A DNA stretch of 13,166 nt from positions 1 through 13,166 of the forward strand of contig JACWAG010000084.1 of NCBI GenBank assembly GCA_014874425.1. Direction: 5' to 3'. The stretch is from Syntrophaceae bacterium. GTDB lineage: Bacteria; Desulfobacterota; Desulfomonilia; Desulfomonilales; Desulfomonilaceae. Made by a program: the position numbers and the translations under genes. Positions 7,415-13,166 of this stretch are shown here, one piece after another; the first letter of the stretch is position 1; each line of letters begins with the position of its first letter. Below the pieces are notes generated by a model. It saw only the letters and a list, made by a program, of their open reading frames with translations, did not search any database and was not told the origin of the DNA.

Positions 7415-8599
7415 ATGAAAACAGTTTTATCGGAGAGGGCAGCGCAACTAAAACCATCGGCTACTCTGGCGATATCAGCCAAAGAGAAGGAACTTAAAAG
7501 TCAGGGAATAGATGTAATCGGATTTGGCGCTGGAGAGCCTGATTTTCCTACACCTCCCAGGATTCGTGAGGCAGGCAAAAGGTCTCTTGATCGTGGAGAA
7601 ACGTTCTATACACCGGTAGGTGGAACATTAGAACTTAGGAAGGCTGTAGCGCACAGGTTCCTCGAAGATTATGAACTGGAATACAGGCCTGAGAATATCG
7701 TTGTCTCCTGCGGAGCTAAGCACAGTTTATATAACATCTTTCAGGCGATTGCCGGCCCGGGGGATGAAGTTATTTGTGTGGCCCCGTACTGGGTTTCATA
7801 TCCTGAGATGGTGGCCCTTGCCGGGGCAAAGCCGGTAATTGTCGAAACCTCCGAGAAAAACCTGTTCGAACCTGATGTCGAAACCATCGCATCCAGGATA
7901 ACCTCTTCGACCAAGGCGATTATTCTTAACTACCCATCCAACCCATCCGGCACGATGTATTCTGAAAAGTTTCTTGGACAGCTTGCCAGCCTGGTTTCAG
8001 ACAGGGACTTATTGGTTATCTCCGACGAAATCTACGATAAACTTCTTTTTGACGGTAAAACGTACACTCCGTTTGCGACCTTTCCTGGAATGAAATCCAG
8101 AACAATCACGGTCAATGGGGTTTCGAAGACCTATGCGATGACTGGACTTCGAATAGGCTATTTGGCTACAGACAACCTGGAAATCGTGAAGGCCACGACC
8201 AACATTCAGAGCCAGTCCACTTCAAATCCCAGCAACACGGCTCAAGCCGCCGCAGTGGAGGCCCTTTCCGGCCCACAATCGGAAGTTTCTGAAATGCGCC
8301 GGATTTTTGAACGTAGAAGGAACCTCATTGTTGATCTTGTGAATCAAATACCGGGACTCTCGGTGCTAAAACCGGATGGAGCGTTTTACGCTTTTGTTAA
8401 TGTTTCCAAGTTTATCGGCAAATCCGGTGTCTCCAGTTCCATCGATTTTGCGAGTTATCTGTTGGAGAAACACCACGTCGCATGCGTTCCTGGAGCGCCT
8501 TTTGGCTCTGATGATCATGTTCGTCTTTCTTTCGCCACAAAGGAAGAGATCATCTCTGAAGGAATGAGAAGAATCAAACTGGCTTGCTCTGAGCTTTGA
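7415..8599 (+). CDS. aspC: Class I (subgroup Ib-like) aspartate aminotransferase
   Basis: This is a 394-residue PLP enzyme of fold type I. It would interconvert aspartate plus 2-oxoglutarate with oxaloacetate plus glutamate, possibly also acting on prephenate or other keto acids. Visible landmarks: GFGAGEPDFPTP near the N-terminus; NYPSNPSG (Asn binding PLP); DEIYDKLLFDG (Asp and Tyr of the cofactor site); SKTYAMTGLRIGY with the Schiff-base Lys238; and HVRLSFA with the carboxylate-binding Arg near the C-terminus. A lysine in SCGAKHSLYNIFQAI aligns with the residue that helps bind the distal carboxylate in Thermus-type AspAT, favouring dicarboxylic substrates. AGGAG lies 8 bases before the ATG. 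It sits between coaD and surE with 1-base gaps, so it is part of one transcript. The symbol is by family; exact substrate is not fixed. Confidence 0.88.
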   Translation: MKTVLSERAAQLKPSATLAISAKEKELKSQGIDVIGFGAGEPDFPTPPRIREAGKRSLDRGETFYTPVGGTLELRKAVAHRFLEDYELEYRPENIVVSCGAKHSLYNIFQAIAGPGDEVICVAPYWVSYPEMVALAGAKPVIVETSEKNLFEPDVETIASRITSSTKAIILNYPSNPSGTMYSEKFLGQLASLVSDRDLLVISDEIYDKLLFDGKTYTPFATFPGMKSRTITVNGVSKTYAMTGLRIGYLATDNLEIVKATTNIQSQSTSNPSNTAQAAAVEALSGPQSEVSEMRRIFERRRNLIVDLVNQIPGLSVLKPDGAFYAFVNVSKFIGKSGVSSSIDFASYLLEKHHVACVPGAPFGSDDHVRLSFATKEEIISEGMRRIKLACSEL

Positions 8600-8600
8600 G

Positions 8601-9374
8601 ATGTTTAATGAACAGCCTCTAATTTTACTAACCAATGACGACGGGATCCACGCCGAAGGTTTGCGCAGTCTGAGAGCTTTCGCTCAGACTCTTGGTGAAG
8701 TTATAGTCGCCGCGCCCAATACGGAACAGAGCGCTGTTGGCCATTCAATCACGCTTTATGATCCCATCAAGGCGCATGAAGTGTACGATAACGGGGTTTT
8801 TTATGGATACGCGATAGGCGGTACACCCGCTGATTCAGTAAAACTGGCGATTCACTATTTGTTGCCCCGAAGACCCGATCTTGTGATTTCCGGAATAAAC
8901 AACGGGGCCAACCTTGGAATCAACGTTTTGTATTCAGGGACCGTTTCCGCCGCTACAGAAGCGGCGATATTGGGAACACCAGCGATAGCGGTTTCAATTG
9001 CAGCCAAGAAAAATCCGCCATTTGAGAGGACCTTTCCCTTCCTCAAAAAAATTGCTCTATGGGTCCTAAAGAACAATCTTCCGGAAGGTGTCGCTCTCAA
9101 TGTTAACGTACCCGCAAGGCCTCTGGATCAGATCAAGGGAATTAAAATTACCCGGCAGTCACTCTCTCGGTTCCATGAAACATTTGAGCGGAGGGAGGAC
9201 CCAAGAGGTGACTTCTACTACTGGCTTTCCGGTGAATCAACGCCCGACGAAGAGGAAGATGGCGTTGACATCGCCGCTCTGCGCGATGGATATGTATCAG
9301 TAACTCCGCTATTTTACGATCTTACCGCTCACAAGCATACAGAAGATTTAGCATGGTCACTAACAAAGAAATAG
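8601..9374 (+). CDS. surE: 5'/3'-nucleotidase SurE
   Basis: SurE is a metal-dependent cytosolic phosphatase acting on nucleoside monophosphates, with a role in stationary-phase survival. The 257-residue product shows the family blocks in order: LLTNDDGIHAEGLRSL with metal ligands Asp13 and Asp14, APNTEQSAVGHSIT with the conserved Ser, GGTPADSVKLAIHYLL, and SGINNGANLGINVLYSGTV with the conserved Asn. The start is the ATG 1 base after the aminotransferase stop. The 3' end overlaps the start of rnc by 22 bases, which suggests coupled translation. Confidence 0.94.
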   Translation: MFNEQPLILLTNDDGIHAEGLRSLRAFAQTLGEVIVAAPNTEQSAVGHSITLYDPIKAHEVYDNGVFYGYAIGGTPADSVKLAIHYLLPRRPDLVISGINNGANLGINVLYSGTVSAATEAAILGTPAIAVSIAAKKNPPFERTFPFLKKIALWVLKNNLPEGVALNVNVPARPLDQIKGIKITRQSLSRFHETFERREDPRGDFYYWLSGESTPDEEEDGVDIAALRDGYVSVTPLFYDLTAHKHTEDLAWSLTKK

Positions 9375-10108
9375 CTTCTCCGTTCACTCCGGAAGAACTT
9401 CATGAGATCGAAACGGCCCTCGGGTACCAATTCAAGGACTCGGATCTTCTTCTGAACGCTCTTACAAGGAGAAGTTTCTGGCATGAGAACCGTACAACAT
9501 GCAGTGAAAACAATGAACGCATGGAGTTCCTGGGGGACTCAGTCCTGAACTTGATCATTGCGCATATACTGTACATGTGGTTTCCCGACGATGAAGAAGG
9601 TGAACTCCAGAAAAAGAGGGCCAGCCTTGTAAAACAAAACGCTTTGGCAAGAATAATGCGACGCCTGGGTCTAGCCGGGTTTATAAGGATGGGCAAAGGA
9701 GATGAACGCTCCGGTTGTCGTGAAAGGAGTTCAATTCTGGCTGACACGGTTGAGGCTATAATCGCTGCGGTTTTTCTGGATGGTGGGTATTATTGCGCCG
9801 AAAAATTCATCAGCGCCCATTTCAGATATTTGTTGGATGAGCTGGAGAATTCTCGAGTTTTTGAAGATTCAAAGAGCATGCTTCAAGAAAAATCACAGGC
9901 ATTGATCGGAATAACGCCTGTATATGTTTTGCTCGAAGAGACCGGCGCTGAACACGACAGGATATTCCGAATGGGAGTATACATTGGAGACTCACTTGCC
10001 GCTGAAGGTGAAGGACAAAACAAGAAAGAAGCCGCCCAATCCGCAGCCGGCCTAGCGCTTTCATCTTTTAACTGGCCAGACACTGTCGACAAACAAAAAA
10101 TCACTTAA
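9353..10108 (+). CDS. rnc: Ribonuclease III
   Basis: RNase III cleaves double-stranded RNA in rRNA processing and mRNA decay. The 251-residue product has the N-terminal nuclease domain with signature NERMEFLGDSVL (54-65) and the second acidic site ADTVEAIIAAVFLDGG (130-145; Asp131, Glu134 metal ligands). The C-terminal dsRNA-binding domain starts at about residue 174, with SMLQEKSQALIGITPVY and the terminal KKEAAQSAAGLALSS. The usual LTH-x-S block reads LTRRSF, a His-to-Arg change outside the metal site. The ATG lies inside the surE 3' end; GTG at 9356 is an equally possible start. The usual lepB or era neighbours are absent. Confidence 0.94.
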   Translation: MVTNKEIASPFTPEELHEIETALGYQFKDSDLLLNALTRRSFWHENRTTCSENNERMEFLGDSVLNLIIAHILYMWFPDDEEGELQKKRASLVKQNALARIMRRLGLAGFIRMGKGDERSGCRERSSILADTVEAIIAAVFLDGGYYCAEKFISAHFRYLLDELENSRVFEDSKSMLQEKSQALIGITPVYVLLEETGAEHDRIFRMGVYIGDSLAAEGEGQNKKEAAQSAAGLALSSFNWPDTVDKQKIT

Positions 10109-10179
10109 CACCGAACACTCTTTTCAACCGGCCTATGTTCAGACATCCACTTCAAGCTTTGTGGAGAAAGGATCAAACA

Positions 10180-10908
10180 GTGCGAGATGAGATCAGTAGA
10201 CGGGAGATTATTGGCGGGATTGGGGCATTGGGAGCTTTGGGCGTTTTGTCCGGCGCATTGCCTACGGAAGCCGTGGCTTCTTCCTTACCGTCCCATGGTT
10301 CGGTAAACCTGCTGGAATTACCAGCGCTTCCGTATCCTGAAGACGCTCTGGAACCAGTAATTGATAAGGAGACGGTAAAGATTCACCATGACAAACATTT
10401 TGCCGCTTACGTAGCAGGGCTTAACAAGACCCTCAAGGATATTGAAAAGGCCCGTAATACCGGTGACTTTGAACACATTAAGGCAATGAGCAGAGACCTG
10501 GCTTTCAATGCTTCAGGTGTCATACTCCATTGGATTTATTTCAGCACTATCGGGCCAAAGGCCGGCGGGGTTCCGACAGGGAAAGTCGGAGAACTCATCA
10601 AGCGTGATTTCGGCTCCTTCGAAACCTTCTGGAAACAGTTCTCCGCAGCGTCTAAAAATGTGGAAGCTTCCGGTTGGGGTATTCTGGCATGGGAACCTTT
10701 CAGTAAAAAACTATCCATTCTTGAAGCTGAAAAACACCAGAACTTGACCAGTTGGGGAGTCATGCCCTTGATGGTTTGTGATGTCTGGGAGCACGCTTAT
10801 TATCTCAAATATCAAAATCGGCGGGCGGATTATGTTGACAATTTCGCCAAAATAATTGACTGGAACAAAGTGGAAGATCGGTTCACAACCTATTGTGAGA
10901 TGAAATAG
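10180..10908 (+). CDS. sod: Tat-exported Fe/Mn-family superoxide dismutase
   Basis: This enzyme dismutates superoxide to O2 and H2O2. The start is taken as GTG 10180, with GGAGAAAGGA 7 bases upstream; an in-frame ATG at 10135 has no ribosome binding site. The resulting 242-residue protein opens with ISRREIIGGIGALGALGVLSG, a twin-arginine signal, so the enzyme is predicted to be periplasmic. The SOD domain starts near residue 48 (PALPYPEDALEP). Metal ligands by comparison with E. coli MnSOD are His69, His117, Asp201 and His205 (DVWEHAYYLKYQNRR), and the gateway Tyr is Tyr77. The second-sphere site carries Gly113, as in Mn enzymes, but His186 where Mn-type enzymes have Gln, so Fe, Mn or cambialistic use cannot be decided. 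No terminator separates it from rnc; it may be read through. Confidence 0.92.
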   Translation: MRDEISRREIIGGIGALGALGVLSGALPTEAVASSLPSHGSVNLLELPALPYPEDALEPVIDKETVKIHHDKHFAAYVAGLNKTLKDIEKARNTGDFEHIKAMSRDLAFNASGVILHWIYFSTIGPKAGGVPTGKVGELIKRDFGSFETFWKQFSAASKNVEASGWGILAWEPFSKKLSILEAEKHQNLTSWGVMPLMVCDVWEHAYYLKYQNRRADYVDNFAKIIDWNKVEDRFTTYCEMK

Positions 10909-10939
10909 ATAACACCGTTCATTGAAACCCAATAGGCAT

Positions 10940-10966
10940 TTAGAGGTCATACAAATAATTAGAGGT
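10940..10966 (+). repeat. Direct repeat TTAGAGGT, 19-base spacing
   Basis: TTAGAGGT occurs at 10940-10947 and again at 10959-10966, two helical turns apart, in the gap between the SOD gene and the first ankyrin gene. Paired direct repeats at this spacing can be regulator sites, but eight bases is short and chance is possible. No terminator is visible in this gap. Confidence 0.25.
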
Positions 10967-11015
10967 ATGGTTTCCCTTTAAGCTTCAAGGCTGTGGGAAA
11001 AGAGGAGGGATCATT

Positions 11016-11057
11016 TTGGAAATGTTTGTATCGGAGTGGAACCATTATGGCACATGA
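11016..11057 (+). CDS. Possible 13-codon leader peptide overlapping the ankyrin gene start
   Basis: The strongest Shine-Dalgarno of this region, AGGAGGG (11003-11009), is 7 bases before a TTG at 11016. That TTG opens a frame of 13 sense codons (MEMFVSEWNHYGT) ending at TGA 11055-11057. It overlaps the ankyrin ATG at 11047 in another frame, a layout used for translational coupling. It may equally be fortuitous; no regulatory amino-acid run is present. Confidence 0.2.
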   Translation: MEMFVSEWNHYGT

Positions 11058-12204
11058 TAATAAACTGGCGTACGCCGCCAAAGTGGCCCTTGTTTCTATT
11101 TCGCTGACCTTGCCGGCCCTCGATCCGACGATGGTCGTGGCTTCTGATGGTATTCATGCAATAGTCGTCGCAACGGAAAACGGCCTCATGGACGTGGCTG
11201 TGACCGAGTCAAAAAGTGGCGTCGGTGTCAATGCGGGCGATCTCAAAGGAAACACTGAACTGGCCCAGATGGGCATGGACGCCTTTTCATCGCTTGACGC
11301 TTCCATCCGGGGTGTTCATGCGCTGGTCGCCGCAGCGGAAGGTGGCCTCGTCGACCGGGTTATAACCCTTTTGAAAAGTGGTCTTGATGTGAACGCTCGG
11401 GATTATGCGGGAGACACAGCCCTATACCGGGCCAGCCTGTCTGGCCACGCTGACGTCGTCAAGGCCCTGCTTGAACACGGGGCAATTCCAGACGCTACTG
11501 CCAGCGGGGGGCGAACTCCACTTATGGCCGCGGCCGAAAATGGTAGCCTCGACTCCGGACAATTGCTTCTAGCGAGTGGAGCGAATGTCAATTTGACAGA
11601 CAGAAAGGGCGCTACAGCGCTTATCTACGCGGCTGAGAATGGTCATCTTGAAATCGCTCGTCTGTTGCTGTCCAAGGGCGCTAACGTCAACGCCGCAGAC
11701 CATACAGGGGCCACGGCGCTGCTTAAGGCAGCCAAAAGCGGTCATCTTGAAATCGCTCGTCTACTGTTAGCCAATGGGGCCAATGTAAACGCCACCGACA
11801 AAAAGTGGCGTACTCCACTTTTGGAGGCGGCTTACCACAGCAATTTGGCGATTATGCGTTTGCTGATTGACAAAGGCGCTAACGTCAACGCCGCAGACAT
11901 GGATGACGGCGCCACTCCATTAATTGTGATCATGCGACATCAAAGCTCAGGATACATTGACATTGCCAAGCTATTGATCGACAAAGGCGCTGATTTAAAC
12001 GCTCAAGCAAGAGACGGGTATACCGCGTTACATGATGCGGCCGCCAAGGGTAATAACGTGGAGGTGGAGCTTTTACTTGATCATGGAGCTGACCCGCGCA
12101 TACAGGGGCTCAATGGCAGGACTCCCTACCTGGTGGCCCTTTCAAGGGGACATAGAGATACCGCCGCATTGATCGAGAAGCGAACGACCCGCAAGAAGCG
12201 TTGA
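11047..12204 (+). CDS. Secreted ankyrin-repeat protein 1
   Basis: This 385-residue protein has an N-terminal signal: Lys-containing n-region, then hydrophobic AAKVALVSISLTLPAL with a likely cut near VVAS (about residue 33). The mature protein should therefore be periplasmic. Residues 36-65 and 90-119 are two copies of one capping unit (16 of 30 identical), the first decayed. Then follow about eight 33-residue ankyrin repeats (about 120-380) with the usual TPL/TAL, GH.E.A/VxLLL and GAnVNA.D pattern. Repeat residues 286-321 are enlarged by an insert (RHQSSGYIDI). The C-terminus KRTTRKKR is strongly basic. Ankyrin arrays bind partner proteins and have no catalytic site; the partner is not known. 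ATG 11047 was chosen over an in-frame GTG at 10993, because the latter would put the Shine-Dalgarno inside the gene and bury the signal peptide. It lies downstream of the exported SOD. Confidence 0.85.
   Translation: MAHDNKLAYAAKVALVSISLTLPALDPTMVVASDGIHAIVVATENGLMDVAVTESKSGVGVNAGDLKGNTELAQMGMDAFSSLDASIRGVHALVAAAEGGLVDRVITLLKSGLDVNARDYAGDTALYRASLSGHADVVKALLEHGAIPDATASGGRTPLMAAAENGSLDSGQLLLASGANVNLTDRKGATALIYAAENGHLEIARLLLSKGANVNAADHTGATALLKAAKSGHLEIARLLLANGANVNATDKKWRTPLLEAAYHSNLAIMRLLIDKGANVNAADMDDGATPLIVIMRHQSSGYIDIAKLLIDKGADLNAQARDGYTALHDAAAKGNNVEVELLLDHGADPRIQGLNGRTPYLVALSRGHRDTAALIEKRTTRKKR
11641..11898 (+). repeat. Exact nucleotide repeats inside the ankyrin array
   Basis: A 23-base identical stretch occurs at 11641-11663 and 11740-11762, exactly 99 bases (one 33-residue repeat) apart. 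A 24-base identical stretch occurs at 11677-11700 and 11875-11898, 198 bases (two repeats) apart. Identity at silent positions points to recent duplication or gene conversion between repeat units rather than selection on protein alone. Confidence 0.75.
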
Positions 12205-12212
12205 TGAGTATG

Positions 12213-12218
12213 TATAAT
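12213..12218 (+). promoter_or_regulatory. Possible -10 hexamer before the second ankyrin gene
   Basis: A perfect TATAAT lies at 12213-12218 in the 63-base gap between the ankyrin genes. No recognisable -35 stands 16-18 bases upstream, where the coding end of the first gene lies, so a separate promoter is only a possibility beside co-transcription. Confidence 0.25.
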
Positions 12219-12267
12219 ATTTCGACCGCAAAACAAATAAACTGGAAGTTTTTTAAAGGAGCCAATC

Positions 12268-13166
12268 ATGTCAATGGATCGTCATAAACTTGTAAGGACC
12301 AGCGCATGGTCAATTATCTCAATCTTGCTCGTTTTTGTTATTGCCCAGACAGGATTTGCGAAGACCGAGGGAGATGTGAACATTCTTGTCGCTTCTGCGG
12401 AGGGTGGCCTTGTGGCGGAGACGCAGCGGATCTTGAAGAGCGGTGTCGACGTCAACGCTCGGGATAGCGGCGGGTATACAGCTTTATGCCAAGCTAGCGG
12501 TAACGGACATGTGGAAGTAGCGAAACTCCTTCTGGACCATGGGGCGAAAGCAGACATTACCGATAGGTCAGGCTGGACACCCCTGATGTACGCGGCTAAA
12601 GGCGGTCATCTGGAAATTTCGCACATGCTGCTGGAGAAGGGCGCAAATATCAACGCTGCGGATAAAACGGGAGAAACCCCGCTGATATACGCCTCGGTAA
12701 GTGGTCATTGTGGGGTCGTCAAGCTGTTGGTGGACAAAGGCGCGGATGTTAACGCTTCAGATAAGATTGGAAAATCCCCTCTGATGTACGCCGCCGAAAA
12801 TGGTCACCTGGAAATCGTCAAGCTACTTGTTGCGAAAGGCGCGGAGGTTGACAGTCCAGACACAGGAGGTTTCACGGCTTTGGATGCGGCGATCGCTAAT
12901 GGACAACTGGAAACATCTCTGTTTCTTACGACCAAAGTTAAAAATGTCAACGATTCGGATAAAGACGGTTGGACCCCATTGATGCTGGCTTCGCAGAACA
13001 GTAATTTCACTGATCTTGCAAACGCGCTCATCGAGAAGGGCGCGGAAGTCAATGCCCGGAGGAATGATGGCTACACTGCGCTGCATGTGGCCGCGGCCAA
13101 CGGAAATAACGCTGGAGTGCGCTCGCTGCTAAACCACGGAGCAGACATGTCAATTAAGGACAACGA
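12268..13166 (+). CDS. Secreted ankyrin-repeat protein 2 (3' end outside the window)
   Basis: The frame opens at ATG 12268, with AAAGGAG (12255-12261) 6 bases before it, and is open to the right edge: 299 codons seen. Residues 1-31 are a Sec-type signal peptide with hydrophobic core WSIISILLVFVIA and a likely cut after TGFA. A capping unit (about 38-66, ending ILKSGVDVNARD) and about seven 33-residue ankyrin repeats follow; Leu-rich helices end in GA.(I/V)NA.D. It is a clear paralogue of the preceding gene: same cap, same order, and the last visible repeat DGYTALHVAAANGNN matches DGYTALHDAAAKGNN there. By that alignment only about 30 residues are missing. One repeat (about 199-231) has lost the usual GA-VN turn (TTKVKNVNDSD). 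Binding partner and function are unknown; periplasmic location is inferred. Confidence 0.85.
   Translation, partial: MSMDRHKLVRTSAWSIISILLVFVIAQTGFAKTEGDVNILVASAEGGLVAETQRILKSGVDVNARDSGGYTALCQASGNGHVEVAKLLLDHGAKADITDRSGWTPLMYAAKGGHLEISHMLLEKGANINAADKTGETPLIYASVSGHCGVVKLLVDKGADVNASDKIGKSPLMYAAENGHLEIVKLLVAKGAEVDSPDTGGFTALDAAIANGQLETSLFLTTKVKNVNDSDKDGWTPLMLASQNSNFTDLANALIEKGAEVNARRNDGYTALHVAAANGNNAGVRSLLNHGADMSIKDN

Noticed and set aside
10135..10179. Start of the SOD at ATG 10135
   Set aside because: It has no ribosome binding site, whereas GTG 10180 has GGAGAAAGGA at 7 bases and gives a normal Tat n-region.
10993..11046. Start of the first ankyrin protein at GTG 10993
   Set aside because: The Shine-Dalgarno would lie inside the coding sequence and the signal peptide would be pushed 18 residues inward.
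11150..13166. Regular repeats that might suggest a CRISPR array or tandem DNA repeat
   Set aside because: The 99-base period codes for 33-residue ankyrin units in one open frame; there are no identical repeats with unrelated spacers.

Overview
The window reads as chromosomal DNA of an anaerobic, Gram-negative, sulfate-reducer-like deltaproteobacterium (Desulfobacterota). This is inferred from a periplasmic-type selenocysteine formate dehydrogenase of the heterodimeric FdhAB kind, a compact-motif iron-sulfur flavoprotein, and Tat- and Sec-exported proteins beside ordinary bacterial housekeeping genes. No rRNA, tRNA, CRISPR array, transposase or phage gene was seen. Species cannot be fixed from sequence reading alone.

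Layout. (1) 1-824, minus strand: an iron-sulfur flavoprotein-like gene, possibly followed by the 5' end of a second gene that leaves the window at base 1. (2) 971-1189: a small two-helix membrane protein of unknown function. (3) 1430-5159: fdhA-fdhB. The fdhA frame is interrupted by an in-frame UGA at 2015-2017 that is read as selenocysteine and followed by a plausible SECIS hairpin. A strong intrinsic terminator closes the unit at 5199-5238. (4) 5311-6210: fdhE, the cytoplasmic maturation factor for formate dehydrogenase, as a separate unit. (5) 6294-10108: a tightly packed housekeeping run rsmD, coaD, class I aminotransferase, surE, rnc, headed by a good sigma70-type promoter. (6) 10180 to the window end: a Tat-exported Fe/Mn superoxide dismutase, then two paralogous secreted ankyrin-repeat proteins; the second runs off the right edge.

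How the parts work together. FdhA and FdhB should form a folded periplasmic complex exported by the Tat signal on FdhA alone, with FdhE acting in the cytoplasm before export. No membrane or cytochrome subunit is encoded here, so electrons probably go to a soluble periplasmic carrier. The right end is a candidate periplasmic oxidative-stress module: an exported SOD plus exported ankyrin scaffolds. It resembles the arrangement known for periplasmic AnkB and catalase KatB in Pseudomonas aeruginosa.

The least expected observations are three. A 12-base element (GATA-T-TATC-CTA, followed 14 bases later by CTTG) occurs upstream of both fdhA and fdhE and nowhere else I noticed. The SOD and two ankyrin genes are all predicted to be exported. 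The SOD has a histidine at the position where Mn-type enzymes normally have the metal-tuning glutamine.
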